In this document: piece after piece, positions 1-8,752 of the stretch
Position numbering within the stretch: the first letter of the stretch is position 1
How the letters are laid out: each line of letters begins with the position of its first letter
NCBI GenBank assembly: GCA_001898145.1
Contig: MKSR01000012.1
Span: 124,001-188,000, forward strand
Length of the DNA stretch: 64,000 nt
Direction: 5' to 3'
Origin: Dyadobacter sp. 50-39
GTDB lineage: Bacteria > Bacteroidota > Bacteroidia > Cytophagales > Spirosomataceae
Position numbers and translations under genes: made by a program
The notes under the pieces: generated by a model
Database searches by the model: none
What the model was told of the DNA's origin: nothing
The model's input: the letters and a program-made list of their open reading frames with translations, nothing else

Positions 1-1536
1 ACCCGCAAAGGCAATCAGCTCGAAAGATTTTTGAGCAAAAGTGTCCATACCAACACGCGGGAGGGCATTATACGGAAGTCATTCCTGCTGTTTTCGGAAG
101 GCGACGACATTCAGGCGCACGTCCTGAAAGACACCGAGCGCCTGCTGCGCTCCAACCGGATGTTCGTCGATGCGCGTATCATTGTCATACCGCGGAAAGA
201 TGTAACCTGGATGGCCGACGTCATGGTGTTGATACAGGATGCCTGGTCGCTCAACTTTTCGGGTAGTTTTAGTTCCTTCAATAAATTTGGTATCGGGCTT
301 GAAAACATCAACGTCAGGGGAACGACGCATTCCCAGCGAACGGCCATCCGCTGGGATTCAAAAGATTCTGTACGAAAATTTCAGTTCCGGGCCATTTACA
401 CGGTTCCCTATATAGGTAAAACCTTCATCACCGCCCAGGCCAGCCTGATTTTTGAGCGCGATCTTCAGGAGCAATCCATCCGTTTCAACCGCCGGTTTAT
501 TACCACAGAAACCAAATATGCGGGCGCGCTGGAAGTGGGCCATTACAATACCAGGCAAGTGAAGCGGGAACTCGAATCCAAAGATTCCGTGACATTGCTG
601 CTGACCGACTACAAGTACTACGATTTCTGGATCGGGCGGGCGTTTAAATTTCCCTTCGCAGGCAGCAAGCTGGCCCAGAATTCCCGGATCGTAACCGCAT
701 TCAGGCACAACAAATACAACTACGACGAGCGCCCCGAAGTAGCCCCGAACCTGAACAAGAATTACTGGAACCGCACCGCAACGCTGCTGAGCCTGGGTTT
801 TTCAAACCGGAACTACAAGCGCGATGTTTTGATCTACGGCTTCGGGCGGACGGAGGACGTGCCCGTCGGTAGTCTTTTCGCGCTCACGATCGGGCGCGAG
901 AACACCGAGTTCGGGGCACGCGGCTACGGCGGCATTCAGTTTGCTACGGGCAAATACCTGCCCCATAACCTGGGCTATTTTTATGGGCTGGCCAACCTGG
1001 GCAGTTATTCCAAAAACGGTACTGCGCAACAGGGCGTCATCAACGGGGAAGTCACTTACATCAGCAACCTGATCCCCTTCCGGTACAGCTTCTTCCGGCA
1101 GTTCGTCAATGTGCGCTTTGCCAAAGGCATCAACCGCGACCCGCTTGATTACCTCAATATCAGCGGCGACCGGGGTATCCGGGGCATTAACAACGACCGG
1201 CTGATTGGGACCAAGAAGCTCACCATTGGAACCGAAACTGTGTTTTTTTCCGACAAAAGCCTTTTGGGCTTCCGGATCGCCTATTTTGTATTCGCCGATT
1301 TCGGACTGGTCAACGGCGTGCCGCACCTTTGGAAAAGCCCCTTGTACCAGGGGTACGGGCTCGGCCTGAGGCTCCGGAATGAAAATCTTACCTTCAATAC
1401 ATTGCAAGTCCGCTTCGGATATTACGTCAATATCCCCGAACTCTCCTCACCTACCCGGTTCGCGGCTTCGGGCAATGTTCCGCTGCGTCTGCGCGACTTT
1501 GACATCTCCGCTCCCGCTATTGCGCCGTTTCAGTAG
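1..1536 (+). CDS. Omp85/BamA-type outer-membrane protein, 5' end missing
   Basis: The reading frame is open to the window edge, so only the last 511 residues are visible. The first ~70 look like the end of a POTRA-type domain (ending FVDARIIVIP). The rest alternates short polar and aromatic strands as in a 16-strand barrel. A GDRGIRGIN segment about 110 residues from the end resembles the conserved (V)RGF loop motif of the Omp85 superfamily. Such proteins insert or secrete proteins at the outer membrane. It is not canonical BamA in length or sequence; a BamA/TamA-like surface antigen paralogue is the best reading. The exact family is uncertain because the N terminus is off-window. Confidence 0.65.
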   Translation, partial: TRKGNQLERFLSKSVHTNTREGIIRKSFLLFSEGDDIQAHVLKDTERLLRSNRMFVDARIIVIPRKDVTWMADVMVLIQDAWSLNFSGSFSSFNKFGIGLENINVRGTTHSQRTAIRWDSKDSVRKFQFRAIYTVPYIGKTFITAQASLIFERDLQEQSIRFNRRFITTETKYAGALEVGHYNTRQVKRELESKDSVTLLLTDYKYYDFWIGRAFKFPFAGSKLAQNSRIVTAFRHNKYNYDERPEVAPNLNKNYWNRTATLLSLGFSNRNYKRDVLIYGFGRTEDVPVGSLFALTIGRENTEFGARGYGGIQFATGKYLPHNLGYFYGLANLGSYSKNGTAQQGVINGEVTYISNLIPFRYSFFRQFVNVRFAKGINRDPLDYLNISGDRGIRGINNDRLIGTKKLTIGTETVFFSDKSLLGFRIAYFVFADFGLVNGVPHLWKSPLYQGYGLGLRLRNENLTFNTLQVRFGYYVNIPELSSPTRFAASGNVPLRLRDFDISAPAIAPFQ

Positions 1537-1644
1537 CTGACAAAATTGCCACATAAGTAGCTGTACAACAACCATTTAATGGCTCAATTTTAAAAATTTA
1601 CACTTATTTCGGTGTACTTCCTGTCCTTTTTCGGATATGAGGAT

Positions 1645-1652
1645 TAACTTTG
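1645..1652 (+). promoter_or_regulatory. Possible -7 box (TAACTTTG) upstream of carB
   Basis: It matches the Bacteroidota primary-sigma -7 consensus TAnnTTTG. No clear TTG -33 element lies 17-23 bp upstream. It would give a leader of about 85 bases before the chosen GTG start of carB. Confidence 0.35.
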
Positions 1653-1745
1653 TGGAATTTTTGGACGTACCCCTGCTCTCAATCGTCAGGCAACTGCCAA
1701 AAGTTGTTCAAGTATTTCCTTCATTTCTACAAATTACCATTTACT

Positions 1746-4589
1746 GTGCCCAAAAATACGAATATCAATTCCGTTCTGATTATCGGTTCAGGTCCCATCG
1801 TCATCGGTCAGGCGTGCGAGTTTGACTACTCCGGCTCTCAGGCAGCCCGTTCACTACGCGAAGAAGGGATTGAGGTAGTTCTGATCAACTCCAATCCTGC
1901 AACAATCATGACTGACCCCATCAGTGCAGATCATGTGTACCTGTTGCCGCTGGAAAAGAAGTACATCGTTGAAATTCTGGAAAAACACAAGGCGATGGGC
2001 AGGCCCATCGATGCGGTACTCCCTACCATGGGAGGCCAAACGGCGCTGAACCTGGCAATCGATTGCGATAAAGCAGGTATCTGGAAAAAGTATGATGTAG
2101 AGATCATCGGGGTGGATATCAAAGCGATTGAAACCACCGAGGACCGGGAGAAATTCCGTTTGAAAATGCTCGAATTGGGTGTTAACGTGTGCCAGGGCCG
2201 CACAGCCCGCTCTTTCCTCGAAGGAAAAGAGATCGCACAGGAGATCGGCTTCCCGCTGGTGATCCGCCCCTCATTCACCCTCGGCGGAACGGGCGGTGGA
2301 TTTGTTGAAAAAGAAGAAGATTTCGACAAAGCACTCAACTACGGCCTCCACGCCTCGCCCGTGCATGAAGTACTGGTGGAGCAAAGCGTAATGGGCTGGA
2401 AAGAATACGAGCTCGAATTGCTTCGCGACAGCAAGGGTAACTTCATCATCATCTGTTCGATCGAGAACTTCGATCCGATGGGTGTGCATACCGGAGATAG
2501 TATCACGGTAGCTCCCGCGATGACACTTCCCGACACATTGTACCAGCAAATGCGCGACCTGGCCATCAAAATGATGAATGGTATCGGCAAGTTTGCGGGT
2601 GGATGTAATGTTCAGTTCTCGGTGAACCCTGCGGACGACAAGATCATCGCGATCGAAATCAACCCGCGTGTATCGCGCTCATCGGCACTCGCTTCGAAAG
2701 CGACCGGCTACCCTATCGCGAAAATTGCAGCCAAAATGGCGATCGGTTACGACCTCGACGAGCTGATCAACCCGATCACCGGCAGCACTTCCGCATTCTT
2801 CGAACCTTCGATCGACTACGTGATCGTAAAAGTTCCGCGCTGGAATTTCGATAAGTTCAAAGGCGCCGATCGCTCACTGGGACTTCAAATGAAATCGGTG
2901 GGTGAAGCAATGGGTATCGGCCGCAACTTCCAGGAAGCATTGCAGAAGGCTTGTCAGTCGCTGGAAATCCGCCGCAATGGCCTTGGTGCCGACGGCCGCG
3001 AGCTCCGCGACCAGGAGGCGATCAAGCAAAGCCTGCAACATCCGAGCTGGGACCGCCTCTTCCATATTTATGATGCATTCAAAATAGGTTTGTCGTTCAA
3101 AACGATCCAGAACCTGACTAAAATAGATGCGTGGTTCCTTCGCCAGATCGAAGAACTGATCGAACTGGAACACCAGATTGAGAAATTCGACCTGGAAGAC
3201 CTGCCGAAAGAATTGCTTCTGACGGCAAAACAGAAAGGCTACGCCGACCGCCAGATCGCCCATTTGCTTGGCACAAAAGAAAGCAAAGTATACGATCGCC
3301 GGAAAGATCTGGGTATCAAGCGTGTATACAAATGTGTAGATACCTGCGCGGCTGAATTCGAAGCTAAAACACCTTACTACTACTCTACTTTCAACACTTC
3401 GCAGGAATTCCCTGACAACGAGTCGATCGTGAGCGACCGTAAGAAAGTGATTGTACTCGGCTCAGGTCCTAACCGTATCGGCCAGGGTATCGAGTTCGAC
3501 TACTCTTGCGTACACGGTGTATTGGCAGCGAAAGAAGCGGGTTATGAAACGATCATGGTGAACTGTAACCCTGAAACCGTTTCGACCGACCCGGATATCT
3601 CAGACAAACTATACTTCGAACCGGTGTTCTGGGAGCACGTTTTCGACATTATCGAGCATGAGAAACCGGAGGGTGTGATTGTTCAGCTCGGTGGTCAGAC
3701 TGCCCTGAAAATGGCCGAAAAGCTGGAAAAATACGGCGTGAAAATCATCGGCACCGACTTCCACTCACTCGACTGGGCCGAGGACCGCGGACGGTTCTCG
3801 TCATTGCTCGAAGAGCTGGGTATTCCTTATCCGAAATTCGGGACCGTAAGAGATTCCGACAAGGCCGTCGAACTCTCGCGCACGCTGGGCTTCCCATTGC
3901 TGGTTCGTCCAAGCTACGTGTTGGGTGGACAAAGCATGAAGATCGTGATCAACGAGAAAGAGCTGGAACAGCATGTAGTGAAAATCCTGCACGACATTCC
4001 GGACAACAACATCCTGCTTGACCACTTCCTTGAAGGCGCACTGGAAGCAGAAGCCGATGCAATCTGCGACGGCGAAGACGCTTACATCATCGGTGTAATG
4101 GAGCACATCGAGCCTGCCGGTATCCACTCAGGCGACTCTCACGCAGCGTTGCCGCCATTCGACCTCACAGCGGACGAAATCCGTCAGATCGAAGAGCATA
4201 CCCGCAAAATCGCGCTGGCGATGAATGTGAAGGGGCTGATCAACGTACAGTTCGCGGTGAAAGACGGCGTCGTGTACGTGATCGAAGCGAACCCTCGCGC
4301 ATCCCGCACCGTGCCGTTCATTTGCAAGGCCTACCAGGAGCCTTACGTAAACTATGCGACCAAGCTGATGCTGGGCGATAAAAAGGTGAAGGATTTCAAC
4401 TTTAAACCGGTGAAAGAGGGATGGGCGATCAAGATCCCGGTATTCTCGTTCAACAAATTCCCGAACGTGAACAAGGAGCTCGGCCCTGAAATGAAATCGA
4501 CCGGGGAGGCGATCTACTTTATCAAAGACCTCGAAGACGAGTTCTTCCAAAAAATCTACGGCGAAAGAAATCTCTACCTGAGCCGGTAA
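1746..4589 (+). CDS. carB: Carbamoyl-phosphate synthase large subunit, short form
   Basis: It makes carbamoyl phosphate from bicarbonate, ammonia (from CarA) and two ATP, for pyrimidine and arginine synthesis in the cytoplasm. The frame is open further upstream, but similarity starts at PKNTNINSVLIIGSGPIVIG, so I use the GTG at 1746 (947 residues). Two tandem ATP-grasp halves are visible. Each opens with a GSGP..IGQG/A-type motif and contains GGQTAL; the first also has the GGTGGGF loop. E. coli CarB has 1073 residues, and its last ~137 form the MGS-like allosteric domain that binds UMP and ornithine. This protein ends near that boundary (EKNL-type end at IYGERNLYLSR), so the regulatory domain is absent. 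carA is not adjacent. A strong terminator follows. Confidence 0.95.
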   Translation: MPKNTNINSVLIIGSGPIVIGQACEFDYSGSQAARSLREEGIEVVLINSNPATIMTDPISADHVYLLPLEKKYIVEILEKHKAMGRPIDAVLPTMGGQTALNLAIDCDKAGIWKKYDVEIIGVDIKAIETTEDREKFRLKMLELGVNVCQGRTARSFLEGKEIAQEIGFPLVIRPSFTLGGTGGGFVEKEEDFDKALNYGLHASPVHEVLVEQSVMGWKEYELELLRDSKGNFIIICSIENFDPMGVHTGDSITVAPAMTLPDTLYQQMRDLAIKMMNGIGKFAGGCNVQFSVNPADDKIIAIEINPRVSRSSALASKATGYPIAKIAAKMAIGYDLDELINPITGSTSAFFEPSIDYVIVKVPRWNFDKFKGADRSLGLQMKSVGEAMGIGRNFQEALQKACQSLEIRRNGLGADGRELRDQEAIKQSLQHPSWDRLFHIYDAFKIGLSFKTIQNLTKIDAWFLRQIEELIELEHQIEKFDLEDLPKELLLTAKQKGYADRQIAHLLGTKESKVYDRRKDLGIKRVYKCVDTCAAEFEAKTPYYYSTFNTSQEFPDNESIVSDRKKVIVLGSGPNRIGQGIEFDYSCVHGVLAAKEAGYETIMVNCNPETVSTDPDISDKLYFEPVFWEHVFDIIEHEKPEGVIVQLGGQTALKMAEKLEKYGVKIIGTDFHSLDWAEDRGRFSSLLEELGIPYPKFGTVRDSDKAVELSRTLGFPLLVRPSYVLGGQSMKIVINEKELEQHVVKILHDIPDNNILLDHFLEGALEAEADAICDGEDAYIIGVMEHIEPAGIHSGDSHAALPPFDLTADEIRQIEEHTRKIALAMNVKGLINVQFAVKDGVVYVIEANPRASRTVPFICKAYQEPYVNYATKLMLGDKKVKDFNFKPVKEGWAIKIPVFSFNKFPNVNKELGPEMKSTGEAIYFIKDLEDEFFQKIYGERNLYLSR

Positions 4590-4606
4590 AAACAGGTTTA
4601 TAATGC

Positions 4607-4641
4607 AGGAAGCCCGGATTATCCCCGGGCTTCCTCTTTTT
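4607..4641 (+). terminator. Rho-independent terminator of carB
   Basis: An 11-bp perfect stem (4607-4617 with 4625-4635, arm AGGAAGCCCGG) with a 7-base loop is followed by C and five T. It lies 18 bases after the carB stop. Confidence 0.9.
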
Positions 4642-4664
4642 ATGGCATTTCAAAAAAACTGCTT

Positions 4665-4922
4665 CTATTTCACCTCCTCGTAATCCACATAGTCGCCGCC
4701 TTTGAACCTGGATGATTCGCTGCTGTTCGGCGAGGTGCTGTCGACCCGGATGCCTCCCGGCTTGGTGCGGGCGCGCTCGGCCTGCTGCTGTGCGCGGTAT
4801 GCTTTCTCTTGCTGCTTGATCAGCTGCCTGCCCACCAGCAGGTGGAAAAGGAAACGCCGGAAAAGCGGCACGAATGCGATCAGAATTACTAAAAGGAATA
4901 ATATATTAAATACCCATTTCAT
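4665..4922 (-). CDS. Small membrane protein, DUF4834-like
   Basis: An 85-residue protein with one strongly hydrophobic N-terminal helix (about residues 4-30), then a basic Gln/Ala/Arg-rich amphipathic stretch (about 34-55) and an acidic tail ending GGDYVDYEEVK. The layout fits the small Bacteroidota-specific DUF4834 family, whose function is unknown. It stands alone between the carB terminator and bshA on the minus strand. The ATG is followed directly by the membrane helix, as expected. The family assignment is from memory and moderate; the membrane topology is clear. Confidence 0.65.
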   Translation of the reverse strand: MKWVFNILFLLVILIAFVPLFRRFLFHLLVGRQLIKQQEKAYRAQQQAERARTKPGGIRVDSTSPNSSESSRFKGGDYVDYEEVK

Positions 4923-5049
4923 CTTTCAACAATGTTTTTTACCTCTATCAATAACGTAAACCTAACATAATTAGCACACGAATATAAGTAAAACCGCATG
5001 AAAGACGAAACCGGGAACTGAGCGGCGCTATCCGTTTACCAACGGTTGC

Positions 5050-6192
5050 TTATGCCAGATCCACCGCTTTGCTGTTCTCTACCACACGCTCATAGTAGGC
5101 TTCATAATGCGGCAATATCTTCGCCACATCAAATTCCCGTGCCCGTGCCAACGCATTGGCTTTAAAGGTGGGCAGGTTGGCATCGTCGAGAATGAACGCC
5201 GCGTGCTTCACCATATCCTCTACATCGCCCACGTCGCTCAGAAAACCTGTTACGCCATGCACGTTCAGCTCGGGTAAGCCGCCGGCATTCGAAGTAATAA
5301 TAGGCACTTCGCAGGCCAGCGCTTCCAGCGCCGCCAGTCCGAAACTCTCCGACTCGGACGGCATCAAAAACAGGTCAGCTACGGAAAGGACCTCTTCTAT
5401 CGCGTCGAGTTTGCCCAGGAAACGGACGTCCGAGAGCATATCGAGGTCCTTGCACAGGCGCTCGATGCGCATGCGGTCGGGACCGTCGCCTACGAGGAGC
5501 AGCTTGCTCGGCAGCAGCTTGCGCAGCTTTTCGAAGATCATGATCACATCGTCGATCCGCTTCACTTTCCTGAAATTGGAGGTATGAACGACCAGCTTTT
5601 CGTTATTAGGACAAATAGCGAGCTTGAAATGGTCTTTTTTCTGACGGCTGAAACGATCCAGATCGATGAAGTTGGGGATCACCTCAATATCCTTGGTAAT
5701 CTTGAAATGATCGTAAGTATCTTTTTTAAGCGAGTCGGATACGGCAGTAATGCCATCCGACTGGTTGATACTGAACGTTACAACCGGTTCGTAGGACGGG
5801 TCTTTCCCAACCAGGGTAATGTCCGTGCCGTGCAATGTGGTGATCACCGGAATGTGAATGCCCTGCGCGGCCAGTATCTGTTTCGCCAGGTACGCCGACG
5901 ACGCGTGCGGGATCGCATAATGTACGTGAAGCAAATCAAGCCCTGCATTGGCAGCAACGTGTACCATTTCGCTCGACAGTGCCGACTCGTACGGCGGGTA
6001 CTGGAACAATGGGTACGCAGGTATATTTACTTCATGATAGTAAAGGTTCTCATTAAAAAAATCCAGCCGTTGGGGCTGGGAATAGGTAATGAAATGAACC
6101 TGGTGGCCCGCTTTCGCAAGCGCTTTCCCAAGCTCGGTAGCTACCACACCGCTTCCTCCGAAGGTAGGATAGCATACGATACCAATTTTCAT
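5050..6192 (-). CDS. bshA: N-acetyl-alpha-D-glucosaminyl L-malate synthase BshA
   Basis: First step of bacillithiol synthesis: transfer of GlcNAc from UDP-GlcNAc to L-malate. It is a 380-residue GT4-fold glycosyltransferase with an N-terminal Rossmann half starting MKIGIVCYPTFGGSGVVATE, which is near-diagnostic for BshA. The LHVHYAIPHASSAYLA segment lies about a third of the way in. The C-terminal EX7E-type motif appears in SESFGLAALEALA (about residues 285-300). Length is normal for the family. It is encoded alone; bshB and bshC are not in the window. It is the clearest sign that this organism uses bacillithiol as a low-molecular-weight thiol. Confidence 0.93.
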   Translation of the reverse strand: MKIGIVCYPTFGGSGVVATELGKALAKAGHQVHFITYSQPQRLDFFNENLYYHEVNIPAYPLFQYPPYESALSSEMVHVAANAGLDLLHVHYAIPHASSAYLAKQILAAQGIHIPVITTLHGTDITLVGKDPSYEPVVTFSINQSDGITAVSDSLKKDTYDHFKITKDIEVIPNFIDLDRFSRQKKDHFKLAICPNNEKLVVHTSNFRKVKRIDDVIMIFEKLRKLLPSKLLLVGDGPDRMRIERLCKDLDMLSDVRFLGKLDAIEEVLSVADLFLMPSESESFGLAALEALACEVPIITSNAGGLPELNVHGVTGFLSDVGDVEDMVKHAAFILDDANLPTFKANALARAREFDVAKILPHYEAYYERVVENSKAVDLA

Positions 6193-6372
6193 ATTAGGTC
6201 AGCAAAAGGTTGAAAATCCGGATAAACAGCCGTCCGGACGCCGGTTCAAAGTAGCTAACAACAAATGCGGGATTTTTATCCCACAAATGGATAAAGAAGT
6301 GAATAATTGTCGTTAATGGGATAAAATGAATAATTTTATTGCCTAAACCTTCTTTTTCCAGCGTAAAACTTC

Positions 6373-7254
6373 ATGAATGTGTCGGCCAGACCCAAGATCA
6401 CAACATGGGATTATGTCACCGGGAGTGCGCGTCTTGTGCGCATGACCAATCTTGTCATTGTGGCCCTCACACAATACCTCACGCGTATCCTGCTCATCGG
6501 CCCCCGGCATGAATGGAAGTCGATCGTGGCTGATCCGCATATGTTCGTACTCTCACTTTCAACAGTTTGCATTGCCGCTGCGGGTTACATTATCAACGAT
6601 TATTTCGACGTCAAGATCGACATCGTCAACAAGCCGGAGAAAGTGGTGGTGGGCCGCTACCTGAAAAGGCGCTGGGCCATTGGCGCACACCAGGTACTGA
6701 ATGTCGTCGGGGCGGTGCTCGGGCTGGTGGTCAGTCCGTACATTTTCGTTATCAATGTATTTTCGATCACGCTGCTCTGGTTCTACTCCGAGCGCTACAA
6801 GCGGCTGCCATTCATCGGAAACTTCATCGTTTCGCTGCTGACGGGGCTCACATTACTCATTCTCACGGTGCATTACCCGGCCAACAGGCACCTGGTTTTT
6901 ATTTACGCAGTCTTTTCATTCTTTATTTCGCTCATCCGCGAAGTGGTGAAGGATATGGAAGACATCCGTGGTGACGAAGCGCACGGCTGCCGTACCCTGC
7001 CGATCATCTGGGGCATCCGCCGAACCAAAACATTCCTGTATTCGGTCATCATCACGTTCGTGCTCACCCTGTTTGTGATGGCGAGGGCTTTACAGAACAA
7101 CTTGCTCGCCCTCCTCTTCCTGCTGCTCCTGATCCCCATCGCATTGCTGGTGCTGCGCCTTTACCAGGCCGATACGCGTCGTGACTTCAGGGAAATCAGC
7201 AGCCTTTGCAAAATCATTATGCTGCTCGGATTGATCACCATGATCTGGGCCTGA
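6373..7254 (+). CDS. UbiA-family prenyltransferase (GGGP-synthase-like)
   Basis: A 293-residue integral membrane protein with about eight helices. The first Asp-rich prenyl-diphosphate motif is NDYFDVKID (residues 75-83), and the second region DMEDIRGDEAHG lies near residue 195. UbiA enzymes join polyprenyl chains to aromatic or glycerol-phosphate acceptors. The Bacteroidota proteins of this type are usually annotated as geranylgeranylglycerol-phosphate geranylgeranyltransferase-like, but the true acceptor is unknown. The start ATG lies 180 bases from the divergent bshA start. There are no menaquinone or heme O genes next to it, so context does not settle the substrate. Confidence 0.8.
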   Translation: MNVSARPKITTWDYVTGSARLVRMTNLVIVALTQYLTRILLIGPRHEWKSIVADPHMFVLSLSTVCIAAAGYIINDYFDVKIDIVNKPEKVVVGRYLKRRWAIGAHQVLNVVGAVLGLVVSPYIFVINVFSITLLWFYSERYKRLPFIGNFIVSLLTGLTLLILTVHYPANRHLVFIYAVFSFFISLIREVVKDMEDIRGDEAHGCRTLPIIWGIRRTKTFLYSVIITFVLTLFVMARALQNNLLALLFLLLLIPIALLVLRLYQADTRRDFREISSLCKIIMLLGLITMIWA

Positions 7255-7284
7255 TGCACTCGTTAATTTAACACTTCAAGCCGC

Positions 7285-7313
7285 TTGATTAACCGACTGA
7301 AAAGTTATATTTG
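7285..7313 (+). promoter_or_regulatory. Bacteroidota promoter: TTG - 18 bp - TATATTTG
   Basis: A -33 TTG (7285-7287) and a -7 TATATTTG (7306-7313) have 18-bp spacing, 29 bases before the ATG at 7343. Both elements match the consensus, so this is one of the best promoter calls here. Confidence 0.7.
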
Positions 7314-7342
7314 ATCACCCCAAACTAAATCGATCTACAAAC

Positions 7343-8038
7343 ATGAAAAAGTTAATTCTATGGAGCATCGCTTTCATCATGATGCTTGGTATGAGGGCGG
7401 TTGCCCAGGAATGTGCCGGATTTGCATTTAAAGAAGGAGGCGGATTTGAAATGAACAACTACGACGGCAAAGGAAAAGCGATCGGGAAGCTCACCTACAA
7501 AATTGCCAAAGTAGCAAAGGAAGGCAGTAATACGGTGGTGACGATCGACATGGAATCGTTCAATACGAAAGGTAAATCGGAGCTGAAAAACACTTACCAG
7601 ATGAAATGCGACGGGAACGTGCTGACGATCGACGCGGCTTCGCTTATCAGCCAGGAACAGCTCAAATCATTTCAGAATATGGAAATGAAGTTTACCTATG
7701 ACAATATCGAAATCCCCTCGAAACTCTCGGTGGGTGATAAATTGAAGGATGCGTCGGTCAAAGGGGAAGGAAAGTCGGGGCCAATGCCGGTGTCTTTCAA
7801 TATGCTTATCAAGAACCGCACGGTAGCGGGCCAGGAAAAGCTCACGATTCCCGCTGGCAGTTACGATGTTTACAAAATCAATTCGGATATGAACATGGAA
7901 ATGGTGATGGGCTTTCCGGTAAAAATGGAAATGCAAACTACCTCCTATCGTGCCCCCGGCGTTATCTGGGACCTGAAAACCGAAACTTACCGCAAGGGAA
8001 AACTGATGGGGTATAGCGAACTGGCCAAAATTTATTGA
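7343..8038 (+). CDS. Secreted protein, DUF3108/TapB-like
   Basis: 231 residues with an N-terminal signal peptide (hydrophobic residues 4-20, likely cleavage after MRAVAQ). The mature part is rich in beta strand. The second half (TIPAGSYDVYKI...TTSYRAPGVIWDLKTETY) resembles the DUF3108-type fold, in which a measured response is traced back to a defined treatment of the protein, as in the TapB family annotated in Bacteroidota. No catalytic residues are recognised. Expected in the periplasm or on the cell surface. It has its own promoter and its own terminator, so it is probably monocistronic. The function is unknown. Confidence 0.6.
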   Translation: MKKLILWSIAFIMMLGMRAVAQECAGFAFKEGGGFEMNNYDGKGKAIGKLTYKIAKVAKEGSNTVVTIDMESFNTKGKSELKNTYQMKCDGNVLTIDAASLISQEQLKSFQNMEMKFTYDNIEIPSKLSVGDKLKDASVKGEGKSGPMPVSFNMLIKNRTVAGQEKLTIPAGSYDVYKINSDMNMEMVMGFPVKMEMQTTSYRAPGVIWDLKTETYRKGKLMGYSELAKIY

Positions 8039-8070
8039 TTTCCGGCAAGTCAATATTAACATTTCCCGAA

Positions 8071-8106
8071 AGAACGGCTTGCGGTTCGTCAGCAAGCCGT
8101 TCTTTT
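8071..8106 (+). terminator. Terminator of the 7343-8038 gene, running into the purN promoter
   Basis: A 12-bp perfect stem (8071-8082 with 8092-8103, arm AGAACGGCTTGC) has a 9-base loop and is followed by a T run. The T tract leads straight into the TAATTTTG box at 8108-8115. Confidence 0.9.
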
Positions 8107-8107
8107 A

Positions 8108-8115
8108 TAATTTTG
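8108..8115 (+). promoter_or_regulatory. Probable -7 box (TAATTTTG) for purN
   Basis: It matches TAnnTTTG, lies 57 bases before the purN ATG and directly abuts the upstream terminator's T tract. No TTG is found at -33; a TTC at 8085-8087 has about the right spacing. Confidence 0.5.
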
Positions 8116-8171
8116 CCAGGATATTTTTTTGAGGATACTTATTATCTATCATATTTCAACTACGCTTAATA

Positions 8172-8741
8172 ATGAAGAGAATTGCCATTTTTGCCTCCGG
8201 TTCGGGTTCCAATGCCGAAAAAATCTGCGAGCATTTTGCAGACCGCCACGACGTGGATGTTTCGCTGATTTTCACCAATAACCCCATGGCCGGAGTGATC
8301 AAAAGGGCACTTAAATTGCAGGTACCGGTGGTATTCTTCGACCGGAAAACCTTTTACCATACCGGAAAAATCCCGCAGATCCTGCAAAATGAAGGCATTG
8401 ATCTCGTGGTATTGGCCGGTTTCATGATGCTCGTACCCCCGGTACTTGTCGAGTCGTTTCCCAATAAAATGATCAACATTCACCCTGCGCTGCTGCCGAA
8501 ATACGGCGGTAAAGGCATGTATGGGCATTTTGTACACGAGGCCGTGGTCAATGCCGGTGAAACCGAATCGGGCATTACCATCCACTACGTCAACGAAGAT
8601 TACGACGAGGGCGACATTATTTTCCAGGCAAAATGCGACGTGGCCCCCGGAGACACTGCCGAGGACGTTGCGCGTAAGGTGCATGCCCTCGAATATGCGC
8701 ATTACCCGCGCGTGATCGACCAAATCCTCACCGGGCGGTAA
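8172..8741 (+). CDS. purN: Phosphoribosylglycinamide formyltransferase (GART)
   Basis: Third step of purine synthesis: transfers formyl from 10-formyl-THF to GAR. 189 residues is a normal PurN length. Visible signatures are the GSGSN phosphate loop (residues 10-14), the catalytic pair in INIHPALLP (Asn102, His104) and the Asp in DEGDII (Asp145). It appears to head a short operon with the DMT transporter, which starts 11 bases after the purN stop, and the J-domain gene. Confidence 0.95.
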   Translation: MKRIAIFASGSGSNAEKICEHFADRHDVDVSLIFTNNPMAGVIKRALKLQVPVVFFDRKTFYHTGKIPQILQNEGIDLVVLAGFMMLVPPVLVESFPNKMINIHPALLPKYGGKGMYGHFVHEAVVNAGETESGITIHYVNEDYDEGDIIFQAKCDVAPGDTAEDVARKVHALEYAHYPRVIDQILTGR

Positions 8742-8752
8742 GCCGCTGTACC

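Noticed and set aside
1637-1825. 62-codon frame as a possible carB leader peptide
   Set aside because: Overlaps the start of carB in another frame, no attenuator hairpin or codon run.
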